DNA of 64,000 bases, taken from the NCBI GenBank assembly GCA_942491485.1, contig CALOAX010000002.1, forward strand, positions 1 to 64,000, in the 5' to 3' direction. Source of the stretch: Desulfoluna sp942491485 (GTDB lineage Bacteria > Desulfobacterota > Desulfobacteria > Desulfobacterales > Desulfolunaceae). The notes under the pieces were generated by a model. It was given only the letters and a program-made list of their open reading frames with translations, made no database searches and was not told the origin of the DNA. Position 1 is the first letter of the stretch. Each line of letters begins with the position of its first letter. Made by a program: the position numbers and the translations under genes. Positions 8,763 through 20,071 of the stretch are shown piece by piece.

Positions 8763-11018
8763 ATGAACAGAAATATTGAGTTACTGGCACCCGGTGGAGA
8801 TATTGATTCGATAAAAGCCGCCATTGCAGCAGGGGCGGATGCCATATACTGCGGCCTGGATAAATTCAACGCCAGGGACCGGGCCACCAATATTGACTTT
8901 CACGATTTAAACGGGATTATCCACCTTGCCCACAGCCACAATTGCCTGGTGTTCCTGACCCTTAATATCATCATTGTGGAAAGTGAAATCCCGGCCCTTG
9001 TTCGTCTGCTGAACAAACTCGTCAACACAAAAATCGATGCGGTGATTGTTCAGGATTTGGGGGTCTTTTACCTGCTCTCCAAATATTTCAGAAGCCTCAA
9101 AGTCCACGCATCCACCCAGTTCAACACCCACAATACCGGGCAGATTGATTTTTTAAACAAACTGAATACAGACCGCTTTAATTTATCACGAGAGCTGAAC
9201 ATCCATGAGATTAAGGCACTGGCGACCTTTGGGCATACGCACAACATCTCAACGGAGGTATTTGTCCACGGTTCCTACTGCCTCTCGTTTTCTGGCATTT
9301 GCTATATAAGCTCCGTCCTTGGCGGGAGATCGGGAAATCGCGGCCGATGCAGCCAACCCTGCAGAGACAGGTATGTAACGACTCCGGAAGGTAAGAATTT
9401 CCCCCTTAACCTCAAGGACAACTCGGCCTATTCAGATGTAAGGGAACTTTTCGATGCCGGTGTTGACTCACTGAAGATCGAAGGGCGAATCAAGAAATTT
9501 GATTACGTATTTACGGTGGTGAACTGCTGGAACAAGCAACTGCGGTTTTTTTTAAGCCAAAACAAGCTGAGCACCGACAACAGCGAGCTTTACACGGTGT
9601 TTAACCGGGACTTTTCCAATGGTTTTTTGGCGGGCGATATCAACAAGGGGATGTTTATTGATAACCCCCGGGATCATTCCATCAAGCAGCTCTCCGAGAT
9701 TGATAATTTTTCCACGATTGAAAACATGGATAGGAATCGAATCAGATTCTATGAGAAAAAAGCGGAGGCCTCAAAACATGCCAAAGCTGAAATCAGCCGG
9801 TTAAGCACCGCCAAGCCGCCCCTGACACTCTCCTTTTCAGGAGACCTTGACACGCCCTTAAGCGTCACTGTCAACACACCGGACACATCATTTACCGTTC
9901 TCTCAGACATGACCCTTGGCCGGGCAGGCAAAAAGAGCGCTTCGAACCACTTGAGCCGCTCTGTTTTGCAGGAAAAATTCAAAGCCCTCAACGACACAGA
10001 ATATGCCATCAAGGACATCGACTTAGAGCACCTTCAACGTGGTCTTTTTATCTCGTACAAAGAACTCACGTCGATTAAAAATAGAGTGTTGTTCATCTTA
10101 AACGGCTCCAAAGACATCATTGCCCCCATTGACGTTCCTGCCCTGAAAAAGCAGCCGGCACTGGACGTCCCCCCCACCCTTTCAGTGTTGATTTCCTCCA
10201 AAGAGGATGCAAGCCTCAGTGAGCAGACCTCTGCCACCCTTTTTTTCCAGCTGCCCAGCGGCTGTCAACATGAACGGTCCCAACTCATCGATCTTTTTCG
10301 AAGCAACAGGGCCTTGGTTCCCTGGTTCCCGTCAGTCCTGATCGGAGACGACTACACCGCTGCGGTTGAGTTTCTTGAAGCGGTTCAGCCGGAACGCATT
10401 GTGACAAACAATACCGGCATCGCTTATGAAGCGTTTAAAAAAGAAATCCCCTGGATAGCAGGGCCCTACCTTAACCTGGTCAATTCCTACAGCCTTATCT
10501 GTTTAAAAGAGCATTTCAACTGCCACGGCGCTTTTATCTCCAATGAAATCAGCGAACAGCAGATAAGAAGCATCAAAAAGCCCGAAAATTTTGACCTCTA
10601 CTACAGCATCTATCACCCCATCCCCCTTATCACCAGCAGGCAGTGCCTGCTCCATCAGGTCATCGGGTGTAAAAAAAGCAGCATGGATGAGGCATGCATT
10701 CAAACATGCGGCAAGTCGTCCTCCATCACAAATTTAAATGGTGTGCCTCTTTATATAACCAAAACAAAGGGGCACTACCATTGTGTCTATAACGGCACCA
10801 ACTTCCTGAACACCGATATCGTGACGGATTTGCCGAACCTGTTTTCACATTTTTCCGTCGATTTAAGGGACATTCGCACCGAGACCAACATCGAGGTGAA
10901 CAAGCCCGAGGTTATCACGTTGTTTGAAAATCTTCTGAAGGGCGTGCCCGATTCAGAAAAAGAGCTCAAAGAGATGGTTCATCCCACGACCCATGTGCAA
11001 TACCAAAAAGGGATCTGA
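8763..11018 (+). CDS. U32 family protein (RlhA/YegQ-like)
   Basis: This protein of 751 residues starts ELLAPGGDIDSIKAAIAAGADAIYCG, the classic U32 N-terminus. It carries the family signature around residues 165-205 (EVFVHGSYCLSFSGICY, then GRSGNRGRCSQPCR), with the cysteines that in studied relatives hold an Fe-S cluster. A second, more divergent region with cysteines (QVIGCKKSS, ACIQTCGKSSS) occupies the C-terminus, so the layout resembles the long two-part U32 proteins that hydroxylate rRNA or tRNA bases (RlhA, TrhP) more than a protease. Which RNA it acts on cannot be told. The base composition is clearly more AT-rich than most neighbours, and the RBS before ATG 8763 is weak. The frame is intact throughout. 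Confidence 0.8.
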   Translation: MNRNIELLAPGGDIDSIKAAIAAGADAIYCGLDKFNARDRATNIDFHDLNGIIHLAHSHNCLVFLTLNIIIVESEIPALVRLLNKLVNTKIDAVIVQDLGVFYLLSKYFRSLKVHASTQFNTHNTGQIDFLNKLNTDRFNLSRELNIHEIKALATFGHTHNISTEVFVHGSYCLSFSGICYISSVLGGRSGNRGRCSQPCRDRYVTTPEGKNFPLNLKDNSAYSDVRELFDAGVDSLKIEGRIKKFDYVFTVVNCWNKQLRFFLSQNKLSTDNSELYTVFNRDFSNGFLAGDINKGMFIDNPRDHSIKQLSEIDNFSTIENMDRNRIRFYEKKAEASKHAKAEISRLSTAKPPLTLSFSGDLDTPLSVTVNTPDTSFTVLSDMTLGRAGKKSASNHLSRSVLQEKFKALNDTEYAIKDIDLEHLQRGLFISYKELTSIKNRVLFILNGSKDIIAPIDVPALKKQPALDVPPTLSVLISSKEDASLSEQTSATLFFQLPSGCQHERSQLIDLFRSNRALVPWFPSVLIGDDYTAAVEFLEAVQPERIVTNNTGIAYEAFKKEIPWIAGPYLNLVNSYSLICLKEHFNCHGAFISNEISEQQIRSIKKPENFDLYYSIYHPIPLITSRQCLLHQVIGCKKSSMDEACIQTCGKSSSITNLNGVPLYITKTKGHYHCVYNGTNFLNTDIVTDLPNLFSHFSVDLRDIRTETNIEVNKPEVITLFENLLKGVPDSEKELKEMVHPTTHVQYQKGI

Positions 11019-11076
11019 TAAAATTCATCACTATTCAGATCAGCCTCCGGAGGCAATATTGAGCTGAAAGCAGAGC

Positions 11077-11580
11077 ATGACACACACACCTCCCCACACA
11101 CAACATGGAATATGGCGCCACCAGCGCGGCTTTATTCTGGGCTACGTTGGAATCATCCTGATCCCCCTTGCCCTTTTGACCGGCTACTTCTGTTACGACA
11201 AGGGCCTGGCCATAGGCTCCGGTCCCGTCACCATCACGCTAAAGTGGTCAAACATAACAACCCGCACCTCAAGCGGCGGCTTCCGGAGCGGTGGTACAAC
11301 CCCTCAAACCTCCTATGGATGGGACTATCACGTGTGGGGGGAGACCGAGACAGGGCAGAGGTGCTTTATCGATGTGGATGACCCGTTGGTTTTCAACAGG
11401 TATACCCAGGGGGAGGTGGTCGATACCGCTTACACGTTCCATAAAGAGAAGGGGGACTGGCGGTGGACATGGTCAGCCAGATTCATGCTGGACGTTTGGG
11501 TGTGGGCGTTTCTCTTTATGCTCATCCGCCTGTGGATTAAGGATAATGGTATGTTCAGGCAACGGGAAGACCAGGTATAA
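11077..11580 (+). CDS. Hypothetical membrane protein, two transmembrane segments
   Basis: The protein has 167 residues. One hydrophobic helix lies near residues 19-38 (FILGYVGIILIPLALLTGYF) and a second near 145-160 (VWVWAFLFMLIRLWI). Between them is a domain of about 100 residues rich in Thr, Gly and Trp (TSSGGFRSGGTTPQ, YGWDYHVWGETETG), probably extracytoplasmic. I do not recognise the family. Codon use looks normal and the gene follows the U32 gene by 58 bases on the same strand, so the two may be co-transcribed. Confidence 0.6.
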   Translation: MTHTPPHTQHGIWRHQRGFILGYVGIILIPLALLTGYFCYDKGLAIGSGPVTITLKWSNITTRTSSGGFRSGGTTPQTSYGWDYHVWGETETGQRCFIDVDDPLVFNRYTQGEVVDTAYTFHKEKGDWRWTWSARFMLDVWVWAFLFMLIRLWIKDNGMFRQREDQV

Positions 11581-11680
11581 CTCCAACTGCGCATTCTTTT
11601 CATTTAACTCTGACCGGTCCCCTATAGCCCATGACCTATAACCCGGTATTTACATCCCTAACCTTTCTTAGCAAAAACCC

Positions 11681-11695
11681 CTTGTCCCCAAAGCA
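11681..11695 (+). promoter_or_regulatory. 15-bp motif shared with 14518-14532
   Basis: The sequence CTTGTCCCCAAAGCA occurs here, upstream of the hybrid kinase, and again at 14518-14532 upstream of the DUF2860 gene. Both copies follow an A-rich run. It could be a shared operator or merely duplicated flanking sequence. Confidence 0.3.
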
Positions 11696-11823
11696 CGACT
11701 CGATTAAAAGAGACCTGTGTCCTTCACCACTTGGCTTGGATTTACATTCTCAACCTAAATAGATTGCAGTTCATGTACCGGACTGACAATCAGACCTGCT
11801 ATTCAACTGGATCACGTGAGAAT

Positions 11824-14275
11824 ATGACATACCTCATTCGGATCATTGTTTTCCTTGCCACACTACTCCTTGTCGTTCCTCTCCATGCTTATGAAACAGA
11901 TGGGCCAAAAACGATACGTGTTGGTGTTTTCGAATTGGATCCCCTCATCTTTACAGATAAAGGCGGCACGGCCCGGGGCCTGTACCCGGACCTGATTAAA
12001 AAAATCGCGGACAAAGAGCACTGGACCGTGGAATTTGTGTCCGGCAGCTGGGCCGAAGGGCTGAACCGCGTGCAAAGTGGAGAGATTGACCTTATGACCG
12101 CCATCGCTTTTTCCCCCGAGCGTGGACGGAGGTTGGATTTCAGCCATGAATCTGTATTTGACCTGTGGGGCCAGGTCTTTTTAAAGCCGGGAAACACCAT
12201 CAACACCATCATGGATCTTGAAGGGCTGCGTGTTGCCGTCACGGATCAGGACATCAGCGGTATAAATTTCATTAAAACAGCTGAAAATCTTGGGAATCAG
12301 GTGCGACATCATCCCAATGGCCAGCCATGCCGAAGTCTTTCATGCGGTTCAAAAGGGAGAGGTTGCGGCAGGGGTTGCCACGCAGCATTTCGGCCTGACA
12401 CATGACCGCGATTTCGAGTTGGTTGCAAGCCCCATCCAATTCTCTCCCTTCTCCATCTCTTTTGCCGCAAAAAAAGGCCGCCTGAGTGAAGAGCTCAACA
12501 CCATCGATTCGTACATCTACCGCTGGAAGCAGGACAAGGATTCATATTACTACAACAGGCTCTCTTACTGGATGGGCGCAAAGGAGTATGAAATCGAGAT
12601 CATACCCCGCTGGCTGTTTATCGCTGTTGCCACCATAGCCGCTATCCTGGGCCTGCTGGCGTACATCAACCGGATGCTCAATCTCACGGTAAAAAGCCGC
12701 ACACAGGAGTTGCGCTCCCGGGAGAAGCAATACAGGGATCTGGTGGAGAGCGCCAACAGCATTATCCTGAGAATGGACAAACACGGGCGGGTACTTTTCC
12801 TCAACCGGTTCGGACTGAATTTATTTGGATACTCCAGAGATGAAATATACGGCCGCAATGTAATCGGCACGATTCTCTCCCGGCAAGAGGCCACAGCTCA
12901 TCATTTGAAATTCGTGGCCATGGATACCTTGGAGATTCCGGCAGCATACGAATTTCTTGAACATAAGAACATATGCAAGGACGGGCGACAGGTTTACATC
13001 CAATGGAGCAACAGGGCCATCACAGATGATAAGGGCCGTTTCCAGGAAATCTTAAGCATCGGAACGGATATCACCCAGCGCAGGGAGCTTGAAACCAGTC
13101 TCTACCAGGCCCAGAAAATGGAGGCCATCGGAACCCTTGCCGGCGGAATCGCTCACGATTTCAACAATATTCTTACCGTTATTTTCGGGTACACGGAACT
13201 GGCCCATCTCTATATTGACAATCCCGAAAAGACACGGGAGGCCCTGGAGCAGGTCACCAAAGGCGGAGAAAGAGCCAAGGACCTTGTCTCCCAGATCCTC
13301 ACCTTCAGCCGGAACTCGGAGTCGGAAAAGCAACCCCTGCAACCGTCACTGATCGTTAAAGAGACGGTTAAACTGCTCCGGCCCTCCCTGCCGGCCACCA
13401 TAACGATTGAGAAAACACTGGCATCCAAAAGCAAAATCATAGCGGACCCGACCCAGATCCACCAGATCATCATGAATCTCTGCACCAACGCCTATCATGC
13501 CATGGAAACAACGGGAGGCACCCTCCGCATTTCACTCCAAGACATCTCTGTCGAAAAAGGCGAGCCCCGTTCACCGGAGTGGCCCCTTGAACCCGGAGAC
13601 TATGTTCGGCTCGAAGTAAGCGATACCGGCTGCGGTATCGATCCGGAAACCATGCAGAAAATCTTCGACCCCTACTTCACCACAAAGGCCAAAGATAAGG
13701 GCACAGGCCTGGGCTTGTCCGTTGTGCATGGCATTGTCAAGGAACACAAAGGGCACATAAACGCCCGGAGTATTGCCGGAGAGGGCACCACCTTCCAGGT
13801 CACCTTTCCCATCCTGAAGGCGAAAACGAAACCCGTTGCTGAAGAAACGACAGCGAAACAAGTCGTCAGTGGACAAGAAACAATCCTTCTTATCGATGAT
13901 GAAAAAGAGATCACATCCGCCCTGTCGGCCATCTTATCCCGACACGGTTATGATGTACGAGCGTTTACGGACGGGTTGGAAGCCATCGAATCATTCAGGG
14001 AAGCCCCGCAGGCCATTGATCTGGTGGTCACAGACATGACCATGCCCGGCATTACCGGATCCCAGCTCGCCCGGGAGATGCTCTCCCTGCGGCCGGAACT
14101 TCCCGTGATCCTGTGCACCGGGTACAGCGACCTCATAAACCATGAGAGCGCCAGGAAAATGGGCATCTCAGAGTACCTCCAAAAACCGGTCATGATGGCG
14201 ACCCTGCTTCAAAAAATCCGGAAGCAGCTGGATGGGAGGTATGGACTGTCTGCCGATTTGACCGAAACGGCGTGA
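11824..14275 (+). CDS. Hybrid sensor histidine kinase: SBP_bac_3 sensor, PAS, kinase, receiver (frameshifted)
   Basis: The ATG at 11824 begins a signal peptide (IIVFLATLLLVVPLHA). Next comes a periplasmic SBP_bac_3-type sensor (IRVGVFELDPLIF, ARGLYPDLIKKIADK, AIAFSPERGRRLDFS), a transmembrane helix near residue 265-285, a PAS domain (YRDLVESANSIILRMDKHG), the phospho-accepting helix GTLAGGIAHDFNNIL (histidine near residue 443), an ATPase with DTGCGIDPE and GTGLGLSVVHGIV, and a C-terminal receiver (LLIDDEKEI, LVVTDMTMPG, EYLQKP). The frame slips near 12291-12293; removing one G of GGG restores AENLGIRCDIIP. The bound ligand is probably an amino acid or related small molecule. No separate DNA-binding partner is adjacent. 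A 15-bp sequence shared with the region before the DUF2860 gene lies about 130 bases upstream. Confidence 0.85.
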
Positions 14276-14608
14276 GCCCAGAACCAAGGTCCCATGGCCT
14301 TTCCTTTGCTTTTCGCTACCCTTTATTGACGAACACCACGAATCAGGAAACACGAAAAATAAGCCCCCCGGACCCACTTGAGAAAGTTGGTTGAAGGAGC
14401 GGTCATGCCAGAAGAAAAGTAATCAACCCGTATTTTATATCATTGCAGTATCATGCTACTGCACCCCCTGCCTCATGCCGCAGCCGGATCACGGGACATC
14501 CCACACACAAAAAAACACTTGTCCCCAAAGCATACATCCAATAATATAAATCAATTACCTCAACCGATTATTCTTATCAATTCATCCCCCATCATCCAAA
14601 GGTGAAAT
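14276..14608. other. Gap between hybrid kinase and DUF2860 gene
   Basis: There is no gene. The gap holds a short stretch like the ACCACGAAGG-type dispersed repeat (about 14328-14360) and the second copy of the CTTGTCCCCAAAGCA motif at 14518-14532, about 77 bases before the next start codon. The last 80 bases are AT-rich, as expected for a promoter. Confidence 0.4.
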
Positions 14609-15658
14609 ATGAAAAAGTCTCTGTACCTGTTCGTGCTGACGTTCGCCCTGATGGGCGTCGCCATGCCGGCCCATGCCATTTTGCCTATCCCCCAGGAGTC
14701 CGGATTTTCAGGATTCGTCAACGTCGGAGTCGGTGTCATGAGCTTCGAAAGCAACATGATCGCAGGCAATGACATCAGCGATGCCGGCGGCAATCGCATC
14801 GACTCCCTCACGGACAGCCCCGACTCCGAGACCAACGCCACCCCGGTGCTGAGCTTCGAGGCGACATACACCTTCGGCGATACCCGGACCCAGGTTTTTG
14901 CCGGCAACCTGCTGGAAGACCTGGTCCGATATGATACATCCACGCTGATGGGCCTGCGACAGGAGCTACCGGACAAGAGCATCGTCAGCCTTGCGTATGT
15001 CTTCAGTTCCATCCCCACCTCCGTATGGGAGGACCCATACGTGGTCAATGCGGATCGGGATGAAACAGACCGATCGTCAGATGGCCTGCGCATTGGCTTT
15101 GACCGAATCCTCAAATCCAAATTTGAGGTGGAATTTACCTGGCGCGACATCACCATCGACACAGAGCGAAGCGGTGAAGCCCAGACAAAGGATTCCCCCT
15201 CCGACCTGTTGTTTGAAATCACAGCCGAGCAAGCGGCCCTCCTGGACCGAAACGGCAACATGTACTCCGGAAAAGTGACCTACCCGTTCACGCTTAAAGA
15301 AATGCGCCATATACTCATCCCCTCGCTGGAGTACACTCGATACGATCTCGATGGAGAGGCCATGGCCTTCGACCGATACGGGATGCTGCTCTCCTACGTT
15401 TTCAACACCGAAAAATTCAACTTCTTAACCAACCTCTACTGTGCCCGTTCCGATTTCGACGAGGAGAACCCCATCTACAGAAAAACGAGGGAGGACGACG
15501 TCTACGGCGCCTCATTTACCGCATTCTACAAAAAGTTCCTCGGGGTTCCCAAGATGAACCTCGTGGGCAACATCGCCGCCTACGAAAGCGACGCCAACAT
15601 CGACTTCTATGACACCCGGGTAAGCATAGCCACCCTGTCGGTGCTCTACCGGTTCTGA
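14609..15658 (+). CDS. DUF2860-family outer-membrane beta-barrel protein
   Basis: The 349-residue protein begins with a signal peptide (MKKSLYLFVLTFALMGVAM...AHA) after an AAGGTG site. The mature part opens QESGFSGFVNVGVGVMS and continues with alternating strand patterns: TPVLSFEATYTFGDTRTQVF, then EDPYVVNADRDETDRSS and FEVEFTWRDITIDTERSG. It ends LSVLYRF with a terminal phenylalanine. These blocks match the DUF2860 family as I know it from Vibrio and relatives. The function is unknown, presumably a channel or adhesive barrel. It follows the hybrid kinase, which may control it. A fragment of a second such gene lies at 8419-8522, so the family was once present in more than one copy here. Confidence 0.75.
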   Translation: MKKSLYLFVLTFALMGVAMPAHAILPIPQESGFSGFVNVGVGVMSFESNMIAGNDISDAGGNRIDSLTDSPDSETNATPVLSFEATYTFGDTRTQVFAGNLLEDLVRYDTSTLMGLRQELPDKSIVSLAYVFSSIPTSVWEDPYVVNADRDETDRSSDGLRIGFDRILKSKFEVEFTWRDITIDTERSGEAQTKDSPSDLLFEITAEQAALLDRNGNMYSGKVTYPFTLKEMRHILIPSLEYTRYDLDGEAMAFDRYGMLLSYVFNTEKFNFLTNLYCARSDFDEENPIYRKTREDDVYGASFTAFYKKFLGVPKMNLVGNIAAYESDANIDFYDTRVSIATLSVLYRF

Positions 15659-16168
15659 TTCGTGTAACGCCAAAGCTTAGCCTCCGGCGGCCCTGCCGGG
15701 GGCCAAATTTTGCCAATTTTGTTGAGCTGGGTTTGGCAACGGATTCTGGTTGTAATTTCGAATTGATATTGTGACTACAATCACCACAGTCCAGGCCATT
15801 GTAACGCCATTGAGTGACACCACACGTCGTGCGAATGCGGCACCGCGAAGTGCCAAAAAAAACAACCCCCGAACCCAGCCCGACGGTACAAAGGGCACCC
15901 CCCAACGATTTCCGCCGAATCGCCACGCCGTTCCCATAATTAATTGCCGGAACGAAATAACTCCACGACCATTCGCCCATAGCCCTTTCGCCTTAGGCCC
16001 TGCCGTTACAATCCATCACCAACAAACGCCCCATTTTTCTTCTTTTCCTATCCATTTTCACGGACCTGATTGGCCAATCCATACAAATGTGTGTAAAGTA
16101 AGAATTTCTGCGTGGCGAATTAAATTCGAAATAAATATGCTGCGTTTCATCAACTGAGCAGGAGTTTT
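15659..16168. other. Gap with one module-3 repeat
   Basis: A dispersed repeat (GCCTCCGGCGGCCCTGCC followed by GGGGGCCAAA) lies at about 15679-15730, just after the DUF2860 gene. The rest holds no gene I can support. An RBS (CAGGAG) for the next gene ends the gap. Confidence 0.5.
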
Positions 16169-16820
16169 ATGTCTTCGCTGCGTATTCGTTATCAAACCAT
16201 GGAATTCGACGATGTAGATATTCATCTGCGGACATTGAGAGACCGACAGCAATACCTTGATGTTGACGACGTTGCCTTGAATTTAGGCATTTCATCGGCC
16301 ACATGGCCAATATTCGGAATCGTCTGGGCGTCGAGTGAGGTTCTCGCTCATCTCATGCTTGACTTTGAAATCGAAGGGAAACGGATTTTAGAAGTGGGGT
16401 GTGGGATCGCATTGACAAGCCACGTGCTGAATCACCGTTTGGCGGATATCACCGCCACAGACTACCACCCTGAGGTGGAACCGTTTCTCCAGGAAAATGT
16501 AAAGCTCAACAAGGGCAGGGAGATACCCTTCGTTCGCACGGGATGGGGTGATGATGACTGCGGTTTGGGTGAGTTTCGATGTCATCACGGGCAGTGACCT
16601 CTTGTATGAACGAGAGCATGCCGAATTGCTGTCCGAATTTATCGACGAACACGCCAGGCCCCACTGCGAAGTAATCCTTGTGGATCCGGGCCGTGGACAT
16701 CATGCGCGTTTCAGCAAAAAAATGATCGACTTGGGTTATTCCCACAGCCAGAGCAAGCCTGAAAATGTGGAGTATCTAACGGAACCCTTTCGTGGACAGA
16801 TTCTACGCTATAACCGATAG
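16169..16820 (+). CDS. Class I SAM-dependent methyltransferase, Methyltransf_16-like (frameshifted)
   Basis: The ATG at 16169 follows AGGAG. The N-terminal part (ATWPIFGIVWASSEVLAHL) and the SAM-binding segment KRILEVGCGIALTSHVLN, followed by ITATDYHPEV, resemble the METTL/Methyltransf_16 group that methylates protein lysines or small amines. After WGDDDCGLGEF the frame slips near 16575; removing one T of TTT gives LGEFDVITGSDLLYEREH, and the protein then runs to 16820 (about 216 residues). The DLLYE block is the usual motif-IV region of this family. The substrate cannot be deduced. It stands alone, with repeat sequence on its right. Confidence 0.75.
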
Positions 16821-17161
16821 CGGTTGGGAACCATACATTTTTTTGCGGCATAATCGCACAGGTCGTCCTGCGACGACGGACAACCGGTCATAATGGTGGC
16901 ACTTCCACCGCAGAGGAAAGTCTCCCAATGCCTCGAACGGCGGGGATGACCCTGTAGGGGATCCACCCGCTGCCGTTATTGAAGCGAAGGTTGCCAAGTA
17001 CGAGGTCTTGATGGATTTCCCACCCTCCGGAAACCTTCGCGAGTGATCTCGACCCGAGGAACGAGGGGCGAGATCACTCGCAACATGGGGTCGAGGGCAC
17101 ATCGCAATGGCATCCCCTGGCCGCCGGAGGCAATTTGCCTTCGGAGGCAGGGCTCTTTTTC
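16821..17161. repeat. Composite dispersed repeat with perfect hairpin
   Basis: This intergenic stretch holds a hairpin with 13-base arms, GCGAGTGATCTCG (17039-17051) and its complement (17069-17081), around a loop containing ACCCGAGGAACGAGGGG. A reversed GGCCGCCGGAGGC module follows at about 17118-17131. It sits immediately downstream of pepN and may also serve as its transcription end. Confidence 0.7.
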
Positions 17162-19790
17162 TTAAATCAACGCCTTGGAAACGATTTCGAAGACGCCATT
17201 GGCCAGGTTCTCGGTCCCTTTGATGCGTTCGAGCCTGGCCTTCATGAGGGACTGACGCTCCTGGTCGTAGCGTTTCCAGCGGTTGAAGCCCGAGGCCATG
17301 CGCGCGGCGATGCTGGGGTTGATGGTATTCAAGGCGATGACGGTATCGGCCAAGAGGTCGTAGCCTTTGCCGTCTTTGCGATGGAAGTGCCAGGGGTTGG
17401 CCTGGCAGAAGGCGCCGATGAGGGCCCTCACCTTGTTGGGGTTTTTGATGTCAAAATCCGGGTGTTCGGTAAGGGCGTTGACGCGCTCCAGGGTACCGGG
17501 ACGGTTGGAGGTGGCCTGGGCCGTGAACCACTTGTCCAGAACCAGGGTGTCGGTTTTCCAGGCCTCGTAGAAAAGCCCCAACGGCCTCTTCGCCCTCTTT
17601 TGCATCGAGGTTTGAAAAAACGGTGAGGGCCGCCAGTTCGTCGGTCATGTTGGTGGCGGAGGTAAAGACGCCAAAAGGCACGGCGGGTTTTTCCACCCGG
17701 GCCAGGTAGGTGAGACAGAGGCTTTTCAGGCGTCGCTTCGCCATGGATTCGGAGTCAAGGGTGTACGGCCCCTCGTCCTCACAGGCATCAAAAACAGCCT
17801 GCCATTCCTGCTTAAGCGTTGCTGCCAGGGTATCGGCCACAAACTCACGGGCGGCGTGAATCCCGTCCACATCTATAGCTGCCATGCGATCGCCCAGCTC
17901 GGTTTCCGAAGGCAGGGTCAGGGCCTGGGCGATGAGGGATTTGTCAAGGGTGTCATGGGTCAGGGTCTTCTTCACGGCGGCAACAAGGGCCTCGCTTAAG
18001 AAGAGGCTCTTCCCGTCCCTTACATCGGCCACCATCCCGAGGATGGTGTCGGCAAAGAGCTGCTGAGCGGCATCCCACCGGTTAAAGGAATCGGGGTCAT
18101 TCCCCATGAGAAAAATCAATTCGGATTCGGTATAGTCGACGCTCTTCGTGACAGGGGCGGAGAAGCCCCGGAAGAGGGAAGGAATCGGCTCCTCGTCCAC
18201 GCCGGTGAAGGTAAAACGTTCCATGTTGGCAGAAAAGCTCAGCACTCGCTCCAACGGCCCTTCTGCGGCCTCTCCTTCAAGGGTGAGGGGAATAGGTGTG
18301 CCATCGGCACCAATGAGGCCCATCTTTACGGGGATCTGCATCGGTTTTTTATTCGACTGGCCCGGGGTGTCAGGCACCTTTTGGGAAAATGTCAAGGTAT
18401 AGCGTTTTGTTTCGGCGTCATAGGCGCGTTCCACCGTCACCTGGGGGGTACCGGCCTGGCTGTACCAGAGACGGAAACGGGTCAAATCAATACCCGACGC
18501 GTCCTCCATGGCCTTGACGAACTCTTCGCAGGCCACAGCACCGCCGTCATGACGGGCAAAGTAGAGATCCATCCCTTTTCTGAACGCCTCAGGCCCCAGG
18601 AAGGTGTGGATCATGCGGATCACCTCGGCCCCTTTGTTGTAGACCGTGGCCGTGTAGAAGTTGTTCATCTCGATATAGGATTCAGGGCGGATGGGGTGAG
18701 CCATGGGGCCGCCATCCTCAGGAAACTGTGCGGCCCTGAGCACGCGAACATCTGAGATGCGCTTGACGGCGCGTGAGCCCATGTCCGAGGAGAACTCCTG
18801 GTCACGGAAGACGGTAAGGCCCTCTTTCAGAGAGAGCTGGAACCAGTTGCACAAAGTCACCCGGTTGCCGGTCCAGTTATGAAAGTACTCGTGGCCAATG
18901 ACCCCTTCGATATTCTGAAAGTCACTGTCGGTGGCTGTCTCCGGCTTTGCCAGCACGTACTTGGAGTTGAAGACGTTGAGCCCCTTGTTCTCCATGGCTC
19001 CCGCGTTGAAACTGTGGGTGGCCACCACCATATAGATGTCGAGGTCGTACTCCAGACCGAAGGTCTCTTCATCCCATGTCATGGATTTCTTGAGGGACTC
19101 CATGGCGTGATCGCACTTGTCGGCATCCTGATGATCCACGTAGAATCTCAAAGCCACCTCACGGCCCGAGGCGGTGGTGAAGTGATCCTTTCGGCAGGCA
19201 AGGTCCCCCGCCACCATGGCAAAGAGATAGCTCGGCTTTTTGTAGGGGTCTTCCCAGGTGGCGAAGTGACGCCCCCCGTCAAGCTCGCCCTCGTCCACCA
19301 GGTTGCCGTTGGCCAGGAGCACGGGGTATCCGGCTTTTTCGGCCACCACGGTGCAGCGGTAGCTGCTCATGACATCGGGTCGGTCCGGGAAATAGGTGAT
19401 GCGTCGGAACCCTTCGGCCTCGCACTGGGTAAGAAAGGTGCCGTCAGCAAAATAGAGCCCTTCCAGGGAGGTGTTCGTCTCGGGATGAATTTTCACCTTT
19501 GTCTTTAACGTACAGGCACCGGGAAGTCCGGGTATGGTTAGGCCCTCCCCTTGCAGGGTGTACTCCCCTTCGGAGAGCAGCCGGCCATCAAGCTCGATGG
19601 ACAGAAGCTCAACCTCCCTGCCGTCCAGGACAAAGGGGGCGTCCGCGGCCGCTTCCGGGGCGCGTTTAACCCCGAGGGTTGCGATGACAAACGTTTCGGT
19701 CTCAAATATATCCACGTGGAGATCAACGGTCTCCACGTTAAAATCAGGGCGCTTGTAATCCTTGAGGTGCTTTTCGACAGGTTCGTTCAT
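17162..19790 (-). CDS. pepN: Aminopeptidase N, M1 family (one frameshift)
   Basis: This zinc metallopeptidase removes N-terminal amino acids from peptides in the cytoplasm. From ATG 19790 (GGGAG upstream) the protein opens HLKDYKRPDF, as in PepN. It holds the substrate motif FNAGAMENKGL and the zinc site VIGHEYFHNWTGNRV with the downstream glutamate in LSLKEGL. The C-terminal helical domain follows, ending HFHRKDGKGYDLLADTVIALN. The frame breaks near 17577: removing one G of GGGG restores EEAVGLFYEAW and gives about 875 residues, the normal family length. Since the rest of the protein is well conserved, an assembly error is more likely than a pseudogene. The gene is monocistronic in appearance, with a repeat at each end. 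Confidence 0.9.
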
Positions 19791-19894
19791 GGGGACTCCC
19801 TTTCCATGGGCAATGAATCATCAACAATCGGGCTGAATCACGGCTGCGCCGCTCGCCCTTCGATTGTCTCAAGATAAGGAGAACTCACCAGAAA

Positions 19895-19985
19895 TTCAAG
19901 CCCGGGTTCGCGAATGCTCCGAACCCTCGTTCCTCGGGCACGTCACATTCGCTGACGGGCTGCGCCCGTGAACAACGACTGTAAT
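19895..19985 (+). repeat. Dispersed hairpin repeat copy
   Basis: Arms GCGAATG (19910-19916) and CATTCGC (19946-19952) flank the conserved loop CCCTCGTTCCTCGGG. The element is followed by ACGGGCTGCGCCCGT, itself an inverted repeat. It lies between pepN and the pyrG terminator. Weaker repeat-like sequence (GGCCGCC) continues to 20225. Confidence 0.65.
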
Positions 19986-20035
19986 AAGGCAGCCTCCTTC
20001 GTGATAGTCCGGTGAGTTTAAGGCCCGTTTTCAAA

Positions 20036-20071
20036 AAAAAAAAGCCGCTGGATTATCCAGCGGCTTTTTTG
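20036..20071 (-). terminator. Rho-independent terminator downstream of pyrG
   Basis: A stem AAAGCCGCTGGA / TCCAGCGGCTTT with a three-base loop lies between A and T runs, so it can work in either direction. It lies about 170 bases past the pyrG stop on the minus strand. Confidence 0.85.
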
